Source of the DNA: Sphingobacterium sp. HMA12
GTDB lineage: Bacteria; Bacteroidota; Bacteroidia; Sphingobacteriales; Sphingobacteriaceae
Length of the DNA: 64,000 nt
Reading direction: 5' to 3'
Assembly: GCF_002933815.1 (NCBI RefSeq)
Contig: NZ_BEYR01000001.1
Span: forward strand, 1,054,001-1,118,000
Shown: piece after piece, positions 26,240 to 35,445 of the stretch
Layout: each line of letters opens with the position of its first letter
How positions within the stretch are numbered: position 1 is the stretch's first letter
Notes under the pieces: model-generated
The model's database searches: none
What the model was told of the DNA's origin: nothing
The model's input: the letters and a program-made list of their open reading frames with translations, nothing else
Position numbers and translations under genes: made by a program

Positions 26240-27142
26240 ATGAAAGTATTTGTTACAGGCGCTACTGGTTTCGTTGGAACAGCAGTAGTACAGGAATTAT
26301 TGGGGGCTGGCCATCAGGTTTTGGGGCTGGCAAGATCGAAAGAATCGGCAAAAAAATTAATTGAGGCAGGAGCAGAAGTCCACTATGGAGATCTAATAGA
26401 TTTCGAAAGCTTAAAGTCAGGAGCAAGTCTTTCCGACGCTGTTATACATCTGGGATTTGTGCACGATTTTGGGCGTTTTCAGGAAATGTGCATTTTAGAC
26501 GGTGAAGTGATCAGGGCTATCGGTGATGCGCTTACCGGAACTGAAAAGCCATTTCTGATCACTTCTGGCACCGCACTATTTTCAAAAGATGGAATTACTA
26601 CAGAGAATGATCGCAGTGTTAACCACCCGCACCCAAGGATAGCTACCGAAAATGCGGCAGATGAACAGGCTGCCAGAGGTATAAATGTTGCCGTTATCAG
26701 GCTATCTCCTTCTGTCCACGGAGAGGGAGACAGAAACGGCTTTGTTCCATTGTTCATCAGGATAGCCAAGGAAAAAGGTGTCTCAGCCATAGTCAACGAT
26801 GGAAATAACCACTGGCCCGCTGTTCACCGCTTGGATGCTGCAAGACTTTACCGCTTAGCTCTCGAAAAGCCTTTTGGAAAAGGAACCAGATATCATGCGG
26901 TAGCCGAAGAGGGTATTCAGCTTAAAACGGTGGCTGCTGAAATTGCTAAACGCCTCAGCATACCTTTGGTTTCCTTAAATGGCGAAGAAACTGAGCGGCA
27001 CTTTTCCTGGTTTACACATTTTGTGAAGCTGGACAATCAAAGCTCCAGTACACAGACAAGGAAAGCGCTAGACTGGCACCCGGTTTACCCAACTTTACTG
27101 GACGATTTAAAAGATTCGGTTTACTTTAATGAACATCAATAA
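26240..27142 (+). CDS. NAD-dependent epimerase/SDR-type oxidoreductase
   Basis: A 300-residue extended-SDR protein. The N-terminal Rossmann motif is VTGATGFVGTAVVQELL; LGFVHDFG and SGTALFSKDG follow in the middle; then RLSPSVHGEGDRNGF, the substrate-binding loop of the NAD-epimerase group. The catalytic Tyr-x-x-x-Lys is not obvious: the place after the Ser/Thr strand holds HPHPRIATENAADEQ. It may therefore use a variant mechanism or be a non-catalytic relative. It is followed 47 bases later by an AraC regulator in the same direction, and its promoter carries a repeat operator. Confidence 0.8.
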   Translation: MKVFVTGATGFVGTAVVQELLGAGHQVLGLARSKESAKKLIEAGAEVHYGDLIDFESLKSGASLSDAVIHLGFVHDFGRFQEMCILDGEVIRAIGDALTGTEKPFLITSGTALFSKDGITTENDRSVNHPHPRIATENAADEQAARGINVAVIRLSPSVHGEGDRNGFVPLFIRIAKEKGVSAIVNDGNNHWPAVHRLDAARLYRLALEKPFGKGTRYHAVAEEGIQLKTVAAEIAKRLSIPLVSLNGEETERHFSWFTHFVKLDNQSSSTQTRKALDWHPVYPTLLDDLKDSVYFNEHQ

Positions 27143-27189
27143 TTTGTATTTTTGTTTTTATCCATTTAAATACCCAAGTTCGTAAAGGC

Positions 27190-28107
27190 ATGCCCGATAA
27201 TAAAGCGATAAAACTAAAGAGCATTTCTGAATTTCATAAGCTACGGGGGTTGCCGGTACCAAAGCATCCGCTGATCAGCGTGATAAATTTTGAAGATATG
27301 ACACAGCAAGCCGAGATCGGAAAACAGACCTTGCTGTTTGATTTTTATATGATTTCGGTAAAACGTGATATGGATCATAAGTACAGGTACGGACAGAAGG
27401 ATTATGATTTTGATGAAGGTGTGATGTTTTGTATGGCACCACATCAGGTTTTAAGTGTGATACGTGAAGAACAAGGCAAAAGTCCTTCCGGATGGATGCT
27501 GATGATCCATCCGGATTTTCTCTGGAATACATCGCTGTCCAAATCGATTAAGAAATATGAGTTCTTTGATTATTCAGTGAATGAAGCCCTGTTTCTATCT
27601 GAGGACGAGGAACAGAAAATGCAGCATATTATCGAAAATATAAAGCAGGAATATCAGAGCAATATAGATCAATTCAGCCAGAACATTATTGTCTCGCAAT
27701 TGGAGACATTGCTCAATTATTCACAGCGGTTTTATCAGCGCCAGTTTATAACACGCAAGAAAGCCAATCATCAGTTTCTGGAAAAATTGGAAATGTTTCT
27801 TAATGACTATCTGGAGGGTGAACATGTTATACAGAATGGTTTACCGACAGTACAGCTGCTTTGCGAGAAACTAAATATGTCGCCACAATATATGCGAGGG
27901 TTGCTCAAATCTCTTACAGGACAAACTACGCAACAGATCATTCACGAAAAATTAATTGAAAAAGCCAAGGAAAAACTTTCAACGACCGAACTTAGTATAA
28001 GTGAGATCGCCTATGTGTTGGGCTTTGAACACTCCCAATCATTCAATAAATTATTTAAGGCCAAAACCAATATTTCCCCTATGGAATTTCGTAAATCTTT
28101 TAATTGA
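27190..28107 (+). CDS. AraC-family regulator (module 1)
   Basis: A 305-residue protein with an N-terminal sensor domain (conserved YGQKDYDFDEG, and a later LNYSQRFYQRQFITRK) and a C-terminal double HTH (LCEKLNMSPQYMRGLLKSLTGQ, then AKEKLSTTELSISEIAYVLGFEHSQSF). It is closely related to the AraC proteins at 38200 and 49056. It lies downstream of an SDR gene, whose promoter carries a direct repeat shared with the 48290 SDR. Confidence 0.9.
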   Translation: MPDNKAIKLKSISEFHKLRGLPVPKHPLISVINFEDMTQQAEIGKQTLLFDFYMISVKRDMDHKYRYGQKDYDFDEGVMFCMAPHQVLSVIREEQGKSPSGWMLMIHPDFLWNTSLSKSIKKYEFFDYSVNEALFLSEDEEQKMQHIIENIKQEYQSNIDQFSQNIIVSQLETLLNYSQRFYQRQFITRKKANHQFLEKLEMFLNDYLEGEHVIQNGLPTVQLLCEKLNMSPQYMRGLLKSLTGQTTQQIIHEKLIEKAKEKLSTTELSISEIAYVLGFEHSQSFNKLFKAKTNISPMEFRKSFN

Positions 28108-28225
28108 GGATAGCAACTAAACTCTTCCCCTAATCTAATGTTGTAGTTAATAGGGGATATCCACGGGAAAGCTCGCCTGAACTGCAAAGCCGTATATCAA
28201 CTACACATTTGGCGAATCGTAAAAC

Positions 28226-28250
28226 AAACCCAGCGAATTATAAATACAAT
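28226..28250 (+). repeat. Dispersed short motif, copy 2
   Basis: AAACCC, then AGCGAATTATAAAT and ACAAT: 22 of 25 bases match copy 3 at 50693-50717, and the central 12 bases equal copy 1. It lies about 120 bases upstream of the next gene. Confidence 0.45.
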
Positions 28251-28317
28251 TGGAGTGGTACAGTAGAGATACTTTAAATTTGAAGTGAAAACAAACAATC
28301 GAATAATTAAACACTTA

Positions 28318-28352
28318 AAAACTTGTATCAATAAGGAGCTGGCACAAGTTTT
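28318..28352. other. 9-bp inverted repeat before a hypothetical gene
   Basis: AAAACTTGT (28318-28326) pairs with ACAAGTTTT (28344-28352). It ends 15 bases before the next ATG and could be an RNA hairpin near the ribosome binding site, or an operator. Confidence 0.35.
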
Positions 28353-28367
28353 ATTAACCAACGAAAA

Positions 28368-29042
28368 ATGAAACTAAATTCAAATTTTAGATTTATAATA
28401 GTTATTGCTATTTTATTATTTATTTCAAACTTAAATTTATATGGACAAGAAATTATTAATAACAGTCAAGCAGAAACAATAAAGTTACCCCTAAAAAAAG
28501 TTATAAGCTATTTTAATGATTTCAACAATTCTTCCCTACTTGAATATAGTTTGAAAGAAACCAAAATTGATTCTATAAGCCGAAAAGAAAATATTGCTAC
28601 TATTTATCTTACAGAAAATAAAAATTATGCTTCAGCCATCATTTTTACGGATTTAAGTTTATATCAGAAAACAATTGAAGAGAAATCTTTTGAATCAAAC
28701 ATAATAATGCTTTATAAAGGTGAATATAACAAAGAGGCACTTAAATATCCAATAAAACCAATAATTAAAGAATCTTTTTTCAAGAACGGAATACTTAAAT
28801 GGAAAATTAACATAGAAGGAATAGATGGAAATTCGACAAAATTGACATTTATTTTTGATTCATTTAACAAAAAACATAAACAAAATTTTATTTCCAATTT
28901 TTCAAAAGGAATAGACAAGTATTTCAACTATTCAATCCTAAAAATATATGTATCTAAAAAATTTAGACTTGAGATATTAAAATTTTTAGAAAACGAAATA
29001 AAATCTGATGCATCTGATGTTCCACCGACTAAAGGGAACTAA
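28368..29042 (+). CDS. Secreted protein of unknown function, very A/T-rich
   Basis: A 224-residue secreted protein with signal peptide (residues 5-26, ending LYGQ). Its coding region is visibly more A/T-rich than its neighbours (long A and T runs, many AAT and AAA codons), which suggests recent arrival or relaxed selection. The product is rich in Asn, Ile and Lys, with no motif I recognise. A hairpin and a dispersed repeat lie upstream. Confidence 0.5.
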   Translation: MKLNSNFRFIIVIAILLFISNLNLYGQEIINNSQAETIKLPLKKVISYFNDFNNSSLLEYSLKETKIDSISRKENIATIYLTENKNYASAIIFTDLSLYQKTIEEKSFESNIIMLYKGEYNKEALKYPIKPIIKESFFKNGILKWKINIEGIDGNSTKLTFIFDSFNKKHKQNFISNFSKGIDKYFNYSILKIYVSKKFRLEILKFLENEIKSDASDVPPTKGN

Positions 29043-29090
29043 AAAACATCTGCTGACAAGGGTTTGCGATAGGGAGGTGATTGGATACTA

Positions 29091-29160
29091 TCAGAATTCA
29101 TTTTATTTGAAGATAGCAATAAGTAAGTATCCAACGAGTGTGTGGAATAAAATATCAAAA
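29091..29160 (+). pseudogene. Fragment of a YD-repeat-like gene
   Basis: Read in the right frame, this gives SEFILFEDSNK, a stop, then VSNECVWNK, against SEFILFEDKNT, YSNEYVYDEFDNK in the gene at 2443-3615. The DNA also matches closely (TTTTATTTGAAGATA). It is a decayed piece of a third copy, with a premature stop and small deletions. Confidence 0.55.
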
Positions 29161-29272
29161 GCTGTTTAGGGGATGTGACACCTGAAATGTTTATCGAAAA
29201 CAGGTCAAAACAGCGGGATTTTCTAGTTTAGAGCATTTCTAGATTTGGAGAGACGTCGTAATTAGTATTAAA

Positions 29273-30139
29273 ATGAGAAAAAAAACAGTAGCATTTGCAT
29301 TAATGTTTTTATTGTACACTCTTGCTTTTGGACAAGGAATACAAAAAACTAAACCTGTGATAAAAACAGAAGAAATAACCTATCACGGAATAGATGGACG
29401 CCATATTAGCAGAATTGACAAACAAGGGCTCGATGAATATAAAGAATACAATTCAGATGGTACCGTTGCAAAAATATATGTAGTAGAATTTGATAAAAAG
29501 AAGAATAAGAATATTTATAATTTAAATGAAAGATATTTTTATGAAAAAGGAAAACTCAGCAAAATAGAAAAAATTGGCGCAATTACTGGTGAAAAACACG
29601 AAGAGCTATTGTTTTCCTATAATGAAAAAATGCAATTGATAAAAAAGATTGAAAATCAATTCGAAGACAATAAATTAGTGATGAATGAATTGAGTGTGTA
29701 TACCGATTATTTTTATAATGAAAATGAAGAAACAGAAAAACGTTTCGAATATGACGGAACAAAACAAGAATTTCTGTTAACTTCCGTCGTCAAAAAAATA
29801 TATGACCTTAATAAAAATATGATTCACGAAAAAACAGAAAATTTTGATGGCAATATATCCGGGGTAGTTAGTATAACGTATGACAATTTAAATAGACCAA
29901 TAGAGATGCGGTCTTCTTATTTTAAAGAAACAATAAATTATAAATACAATTCACACGGAGATTTAGAAGAAGAAAAAACCACATCTGAAAAACGACCTAC
30001 AATTGAATCATCTAACTACTCGTATATCTATGATAATTATGGAAATTGGATTGAACAAAAAGAAATTATAAGGAGAAATCCTACAGATGAATTTGAAGGC
30101 GGACTTTTAGTAAAAAGAAAAATTGAATATTACGAATAA
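29273..30139 (+). CDS. Secreted YD-repeat-like protein of unknown function
   Basis: A 288-residue secreted protein (signal peptide 1-21, ending AFGQ). It is built from hairpins such as YEKGKLSKIEKIG, FSYNEKMQLIKKIE, ITYDNLNRPIEMRS, YKYNSHGDLEEEKT and YIYDNYGNWIEQKE, ending KIEYYE. It belongs with the 2443-3615 protein. The A/T-rich coding region resembles its upstream neighbour. No function is known for this family. Confidence 0.6.
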   Translation: MRKKTVAFALMFLLYTLAFGQGIQKTKPVIKTEEITYHGIDGRHISRIDKQGLDEYKEYNSDGTVAKIYVVEFDKKKNKNIYNLNERYFYEKGKLSKIEKIGAITGEKHEELLFSYNEKMQLIKKIENQFEDNKLVMNELSVYTDYFYNENEETEKRFEYDGTKQEFLLTSVVKKIYDLNKNMIHEKTENFDGNISGVVSITYDNLNRPIEMRSSYFKETINYKYNSHGDLEEEKTTSEKRPTIESSNYSYIYDNYGNWIEQKEIIRRNPTDEFEGGLLVKRKIEYYE

Positions 30140-30642
30140 AATTACCGTTAAAAAGCCGTTATATCGTCATTTTAATGGTTTCGATGATTGCTGCGCATAT
30201 CGTTATGATATTCTCCCTGCAGTTCAGCGCTACAAATTTAAATAAGATATGTTCATGCAGGTACTGGCTATTACTCTCCACTTTGATTGGAGTTTAACAC
30301 CGACTGTTTCTTTGGATCAATGGTACTATTAATTAGTTTTATTTTTCGCCTTTTTTCTATGGCAAATTAAACATTATACGCTGGAACTTAACTAGAAAAA
30401 AAGAATCTCTAGCGTATGGAGTCTGTTAAATTTCCCAGATTCTTACTACCAAATCTTAAGAGTCGGAAATTTATCGGTCATGTTTTCTTTATTTGTCGGT
30501 GCGTAAAATAGGGCCTTGTTACGTAGCTGAGCGCCAAATATAGGTAATTTCTATATACCGTTGTCGACTGCCTTGTCTAGCAATAGTTTCATTGGAGGTT
30601 ATTAGTTAATGTAAATTGTTTTTTCTTAGATTTTAGATTCCA
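30140..30642. other. Long spacer with possible gene debris
   Basis: A 503-base spacer. The plus strand, from about 30152, can be read as a membrane-like peptide with MVSMIAAHIVMIFSL and is then interrupted by stops. The minus strand around 30460-30595 gives a 44-codon frame (KALFYAPTNKENMTDKFP) with a stop. Both look like remnants, but neither can be identified. Confidence 0.35.
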
Positions 30643-31854
30643 TCATTGGGCCCATATTCTCATTAATGCCTCATCTTTTCCGTTCATATAGTTCTCGATT
30701 GTATACTTTATATTAATGTCAGGTTTTAAAGGTCCTTTTTTTCCTTTCCAAACCTCCCAGTATTTCGTCGAGTAGGCAATCACGATATCAGATTTTGGCA
30801 AACTAAAGCCCCTTACTTCTCCATAATGATTGATTGAGCCACTGGTTTCTTCGCCAATAAAGGTTGCATTAGAAGTTTTTTTCAATTCAACGGCGTTCAT
30901 CACAGCCGAGGAGAACGTATTCTTGCCTATCAATACAAAAAAATGGTGTTTTTTATTTAGATAGCTATTTTTGATTTGTTCAATAAATGGAGTTAAAATA
31001 CCGGAATTGCCGCCGTTGTTATACCTCAGATCCAGCACAATTTTATTTGGACGTTCGGCATTGATAAACTTGAATAATTCATTATTAAGTTGGTCGAATG
31101 GGAGAGATGAATCTTCACTGCACTTACTATAATTAAAATAAAGGGTTTTGTGGTCAGTAATGTAATCGAACCAATAGTTCCCTTTTTTCTTTTTTGATAG
31201 TAGGACGGCCGCTCCATCTACTAAATTTAACTTTTTTATGTCATTTCTTACCAATGAAGTCAATTTTATCTTACTGATTTTATTGTTGCTGCCAACAAAT
31301 GTAAATTCTGCTTCTTTGTCTGAGTCAATGATTCCAAGCCCCTTTAAAAAAGCTGGGTTGTTTATAAAATGGAGAAGGTGATCATTGAAATAAGATTGAT
31401 TTTCACTTAGGATAGCATCCTTAAATAAAGCATTAATCTGTTTGAAGCTATGGTTATTGATCGCGACTAACTTGCTTCCCAACAAAGACGCAAAAGCTGA
31501 ATCTATACCTGTTAAATATATTCCTTCTTTAAACATATCCAGCTGAATGGGAAATATCCTATTGAATTTTCGTTCAACGAATGTATGCTCGTCTTTTATA
31601 CTAACCATAAGCTTAAACAGCTCTACTGTGAACATATCATAATTCAAAGCATCAGCTTTGCCCACAATATCATCTACAAGCTTCTCAAACTTAGCTTTTG
31701 TTGTTTTTGCAAATAAATTGGTATGTTTTACAGGTAAAGTTTTTTTTAGATAATCTAGATCTTCAATATAGTCTGCTTTAGTCAATGCTTGGGAAAAGCC
31801 GACCGTAGCGACGAAAACAAGCAGAATGGTAAAGATTGTTTTATTCATATTCAT
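30643..31854 (-). CDS. Secreted S41-family (tail-specific) peptidase homologue
   Basis: A 403-residue protein with a signal peptide (1-21). It begins after an AAAGGA ribosome site. The S41 core is seen in IVLDLRYNNGGNSGILTPF and in IGKNTFSSAVMNAVELKK, where the Ser of FSSA is the likely catalytic residue, and FIGEETSGSINHYGE. No PDZ domain is evident in the middle, so substrate selection differs from CtpA/Prc. It may process or bind secreted proteins. A cluster of CGGACA half-sites lies upstream. Confidence 0.8.
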   Translation of the reverse strand: MNMNKTIFTILLVFVATVGFSQALTKADYIEDLDYLKKTLPVKHTNLFAKTTKAKFEKLVDDIVGKADALNYDMFTVELFKLMVSIKDEHTFVERKFNRIFPIQLDMFKEGIYLTGIDSAFASLLGSKLVAINNHSFKQINALFKDAILSENQSYFNDHLLHFINNPAFLKGLGIIDSDKEAEFTFVGSNNKISKIKLTSLVRNDIKKLNLVDGAAVLLSKKKKGNYWFDYITDHKTLYFNYSKCSEDSSLPFDQLNNELFKFINAERPNKIVLDLRYNNGGNSGILTPFIEQIKNSYLNKKHHFFVLIGKNTFSSAVMNAVELKKTSNATFIGEETSGSINHYGEVRGFSLPKSDIVIAYSTKYWEVWKGKKGPLKPDINIKYTIENYMNGKDEALMRIWAQ

Positions 31855-31974
31855 TTAATTCCTTTGTAAACTATCTAAGATTTAATCATCAACTTAATTA
31901 TATCTTGATCTGATGGGCAAGACACTTGCCAAAATGCTATCATGCTGGAAATAAAAACTTTGAATTGACAACAC

Positions 31975-32013
31975 TGTTCGATTCCGGACACTTGCTCTCT
32001 AAAAACGGACACT
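31975..32013. promoter_or_regulatory. Cluster of CGGACA half-sites
   Basis: TGTTCG ATTC CGGACA (31975-31990) is a dyad with one mismatch, and CGGACACT occurs twice with a 21-base period (31985-31992 and 32006-32013). It lies about 120 bases upstream of the S41 gene and 30 bases before a small plus-strand frame. A dimeric or tandem regulator could bind here. Confidence 0.4.
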
Positions 32014-32255
32014 AGTCAATCAATAGAAAGAAGCTAGAAGATATGATAAAAACACATACCCCAGTCGTCTCTTTTCCGAATATTCTTTGGAAATACTATT
32101 TTGGCTGTTCCATTGTCAATGGTATCCCAGGAATGCTATGGCTTATTTACCAAACACACAATAAAAATAAAAGAATAGGCCCAATGGTTAATATAAATAC
32201 AGCCCATAAAAAATTAACAACTATTTTTTATGGACCGCTTTTTCAATTCCACGAA

Positions 32256-33140
32256 CTACCCGTTATTCATTTTTGATTTTTCACAAGCGAGAAGTTCTTC
32301 CACACAGAGTTTGCCAAATTTGTCAGCTGCTAGTGGGCTATCTGCTGTAATCAATTTTCTGTCAACGTGACAATCGCCGGCAATTTTTTTATTTAAAATT
32401 TCTATACCCAGTTGTTTGAGTTTTTCGCCATACAACCAAGGCATCTCTCCAGGTTGGTATCCACTTTCTGGCAAAGTCATGTCCATTTCGTCAGGAAACG
32501 AGTTGATCTTATACCCCTTGTATGGGAATTCATCTTCACCGACACCATAAGCTGCGCTTAGGAGAGCTGCTGGACCATGGCAGATTGCCAACATGTATTT
32601 ATCTTCAGCTACCACCCACTTAATAAGCTCTTTTACATCATTATTCTCAGGTAGTCCAATCATCGCGCCGTGTCCACCTGGAATAAAAACGGCTACATAA
32701 TCGACATAAGCCTTACTTGCGTCCGCTATAAAATTCCTGAGGCTATGGGGATTTGAAAACTGTGTGTTATACTTTTCGAGAATTTTACCAATGTGTTCAT
32801 CTTCATAAGGCATGGCCCACATCTCAAATTTTACCGTACCACCGGTGGGAGTGTAGAAGTCAACTTCGAATCCCGCTTGTTCGAAATGAAGAATAGGAAC
32901 CAGCGTTTCGACAGGATGATTACCTGTTGAAAATTTCTTGCCATTTTTCATGGTCATATACCGCTCCTCTGTACAGAGCACGAGAATCTTTTTTCTGGTA
33001 TCCTTGTTGACGTCGCCGTACTTCTTTTTGCTGTAATCTGTTTTAGTTGCAACCATTGCTTTTCTTGAAAAAAAGGATGGTTCGTAACCAATTCCGTCAA
33101 ATACCGGTTCTTTGCTCAAATCGTTTGAAAATAATGACAT
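32256..33140 (-). CDS. hchA: HchA-type DJ-1/PfpI glyoxalase (Hsp31)
   Basis: A 294-residue protein of the HchA branch of the DJ-1 family. It keeps the HchA N-terminal extension (FDGIGYEPSFFSRKAMV), the lid region (GGTVKFEMWAMPYEDEHI), and the nucleophile elbow LAICHGPAALL, whose Cys is the catalytic residue of the glyoxalase III/chaperone. FIPGGHGAM provides the supporting acidic and His residues. Such proteins detoxify methylglyoxal; deglycase activity is debated in the literature. It stands alone. Confidence 0.9.
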   Translation of the reverse strand: MSLFSNDLSKEPVFDGIGYEPSFFSRKAMVATKTDYSKKKYGDVNKDTRKKILVLCTEERYMTMKNGKKFSTGNHPVETLVPILHFEQAGFEVDFYTPTGGTVKFEMWAMPYEDEHIGKILEKYNTQFSNPHSLRNFIADASKAYVDYVAVFIPGGHGAMIGLPENNDVKELIKWVVAEDKYMLAICHGPAALLSAAYGVGEDEFPYKGYKINSFPDEMDMTLPESGYQPGEMPWLYGEKLKQLGIEILNKKIAGDCHVDRKLITADSPLAADKFGKLCVEELLACEKSKMNNG

Positions 33141-33514
33141 AATAATATCGTTTATGATTTGTAATTCGTATTATTGATAACAACCAAATGTTTGCTGCTC
33201 TATTATAACTTGCGTTCATATATTTCCTATACAATGAAAATTTCGCAGGTTGAACAAGCCCATATTTTAGCTAATCTTTAAGAGATAACAACTGCAAAAC
33301 CAATGCTGTTTCGCATAAAAAAATATTTCTATGTTGGACCTAACACCGAGCTGATCGAAGGAACTACCTCAATTTGAGTTTCAGAGAAAATATTTTTAAA
33401 GAACTAAAAACTCGTTAGAAAAAGAACTTTATGGAAAATTCGACCATCTCTTTCAAAGGCTAGATCTTTGAATAATTATACTTAATTTGGTAATTAATTA
33501 AAGGATGAAATCTG
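33141..33514. other. Intergenic region, no gene seen
   Basis: A 374-base A/T-rich spacer between hchA and the SUKH gene, with the promoters of both. No convincing coding frame and no long inverted repeat was found. Confidence 0.45.
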
Positions 33515-34114
33515 ATGAAATGGTTATACGGAACAGAATTAAAAGATAGAGGCTCATTAGTGAAAGTCGAATCACATCTTGGGATTACATTTCCCTCAGA
33601 TTTTCGAAAAGTTATATTAGAACATAATGCTGCTACACCAAGTCCTAATACAATTGATACCCTACGACAAGCGGGTAAGGCATTTGGCGAGCTTTTAAAT
33701 TTTAATCTGGACGCAGCAGAAAATATCATCTCCTTATATCATCAATTGAAAAACAAGCTTCCTGCAAAGGTATATCCCATTACGATGGATCCCGGAGGAA
33801 ACTTTTTGTGTTATGATTTCAGGATCGACATAGACAATCCAAAAATTATGAGGTGGGATCATGAGCAGAAATTTATCATTGAAGATCAGGAGTTAGTCAT
33901 CAAAGATCATGAGGATGAATCTGATTATTACCATTTAGATTTCGTTGCGGACAGTTTTACCGAATTACTTAAAGTCTTGTATGGAGATGAAGATGATGAG
34001 TCCACTAGTTGGGGAAAATTCCGGGAAAACGACAAATTAAAACAATTTACAGGCGAAGATTTGATTCAGATCAATAGGATAAGGGCTTTACAGGGCTTAC
34101 CACCAATAGATTGA
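33515..34114 (+). CDS. SMI1/KNR4 (SUKH) family protein
   Basis: A 199-residue SUKH-type protein: VESHLGITFPSDFRKVILEHNAATPSP is the family's 'l..E..lG..lP.dyr..l...Nng' signature, followed by FNLDAAENIISLYHQL, YPITMDPGGNFLCYDF and FADSFTELLKVLYG-like end (here DFVADSFTELL). SUKH proteins are common immunity proteins against secreted toxins in Bacteroidota. No toxin gene is seen nearby, so it would be an orphan; this is inference. A hairpin (ATCGAATA/TATTCGAT, 34130-34147) follows. Confidence 0.8.
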   Translation: MKWLYGTELKDRGSLVKVESHLGITFPSDFRKVILEHNAATPSPNTIDTLRQAGKAFGELLNFNLDAAENIISLYHQLKNKLPAKVYPITMDPGGNFLCYDFRIDIDNPKIMRWDHEQKFIIEDQELVIKDHEDESDYYHLDFVADSFTELLKVLYGDEDDESTSWGKFRENDKLKQFTGEDLIQINRIRALQGLPPID

Positions 34115-34370
34115 AAAAAATAATTCTTTATCGAATAACTATTCGATTATATAGCAGCTGCCGCTAAAATTTCATCTTCTACAATTTACGTTTATTTCAA
34201 AAACTGTGAAGATATGGTCAACCAGCTATATACAAAGGTGGTCTTTGCCAATTTGCCACAATTTATAGCCAGACATCTGTGAAATATTCGTAGGGTTTAC
34301 ACGGGAAACATAGTTGGACATATCATAAGATGGATGTTTGTTATTCTCTCATAGCAAAACGATTTGACGT

Positions 34371-35435
34371 TTATAGTTTTTTGAAAATCTCCACCATAGT
34401 TTCATTATCAAGACTATTCATATCTAGCAATTTCAATGATTTTACCATTTTTAGCGTAGTGGTTTTATAATGCTGGAAGTGGGGTGTTTGTAAATGGGAT
34501 TGATACGCTTCTTTATTGGCATACATTTCAATAATCCTTATCTGTGTCGGTCTCTTCTGCTCATACATCGGGAAAATGGCAATCACGCCCGGTTCTATTT
34601 TCACGGAAGCCGATGCTTCTTCTTTTAAAATGGCATGGTATTCTTCCACATATTCGGGTAGAATTTCAATTTCTGAGATACGCACCATGATACCTGGCTC
34701 TACAACTGGGATGATTGGTTTTGAAAGTATTTTTCTAATGGTGTTTGCCTGTTTCCTACTGATATGTTTTTCTATCAATGCTGCAACCTGTTCCAACTGA
34801 CTTACTGTGATGCCTGTATTGATGCCCATTCCGATATGGGATTGTAATTGTGGCTCTACACCTGTCGTTGCCGCCAATGCGGAAATGGTTACTAATTCTC
34901 TTTGCTGATAGGTAAGCAGATCGTTGTCAAAAATATCCGCAAACAGATGTTCCTTCAGAAAGGCATCAATACGTGGGGCAAATTCTCCAAAACCGGGGGC
35001 GGGTTTTACCTGCGGTGTTTGGGTCAATGTTTGCAGTATTTTTCTCCCACGTTCGTATTTATCCGTGCTATCTTTTAAGGGAGCTGCATCTTTGCCGATT
35101 GCATCGGTAATCCCTTTGATTTTTCTGTCTTCCAATACTTGCATAAACGTACTGATACCATTCAGGCTTCTCGGAAAACCGCAATAGGTATATAGTTGTA
35201 CCAATATTTCTTTTATTTCATTAATGTTAAGTCCTGCATCCAGTCCAGTGTTTAGCTGAATTTTCAGATTTTCCAAATCCCCGCTTGCTGTTAGTGCCGA
35301 AATGTTTACAATACTTTGCTGTTGGATATCTAATTTAGTGTGCATATTGGTATTATCTTGTGCTTTTACTGTGTTCACGCTTATCGTTATAACAAAAAAT
35401 AAAATCCATTGCAAAACTTTCTTTGGCTTTATCAT
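34371..35435 (-). CDS. Secreted protein: two CMD domains fused to an ABM-like domain
   Basis: A 354-residue secreted protein (signal peptide 1-27, ending VKAQ). The start at 35435 (MIKPKK), 10 bases after the cupin stop, is preferred over upstream alternatives. It has two carboxymuconolactone decarboxylase-like domains (TASGDLENLKIQLNTGLDAGLNINEIKEI; and ISALAATTGVEPQLQSHIGMGINTGIT), then an antibiotic-biosynthesis-monooxygenase-type ferredoxin fold (ISEIEILPEYVEEYHAILKEEASASVKIEPGV). The CMD domains lack the CxxC peroxidase motif, so they are not AhpD-type. It is the last gene of a four-gene operon of redox and sugar-like enzymes. Confidence 0.8.
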   Translation of the reverse strand: MIKPKKVLQWILFFVITISVNTVKAQDNTNMHTKLDIQQQSIVNISALTASGDLENLKIQLNTGLDAGLNINEIKEILVQLYTYCGFPRSLNGISTFMQVLEDRKIKGITDAIGKDAAPLKDSTDKYERGRKILQTLTQTPQVKPAPGFGEFAPRIDAFLKEHLFADIFDNDLLTYQQRELVTISALAATTGVEPQLQSHIGMGINTGITVSQLEQVAALIEKHISRKQANTIRKILSKPIIPVVEPGIMVRISEIEILPEYVEEYHAILKEEASASVKIEPGVIAIFPMYEQKRPTQIRIIEMYANKEAYQSHLQTPHFQHYKTTTLKMVKSLKLLDMNSLDNETMVEIFKKL

Positions 35436-35445
35436 TCGTGATGTT

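Noticed and set aside
32043..32276. 77-codon plus-strand frame (MIKTHTPVVSFPNILWKYY)
   Set aside because: No family recognised; it overlaps the 3' end of hchA and its coding character is weak. The upstream CGGACA sites keep it possible, but it is not listed as a gene.
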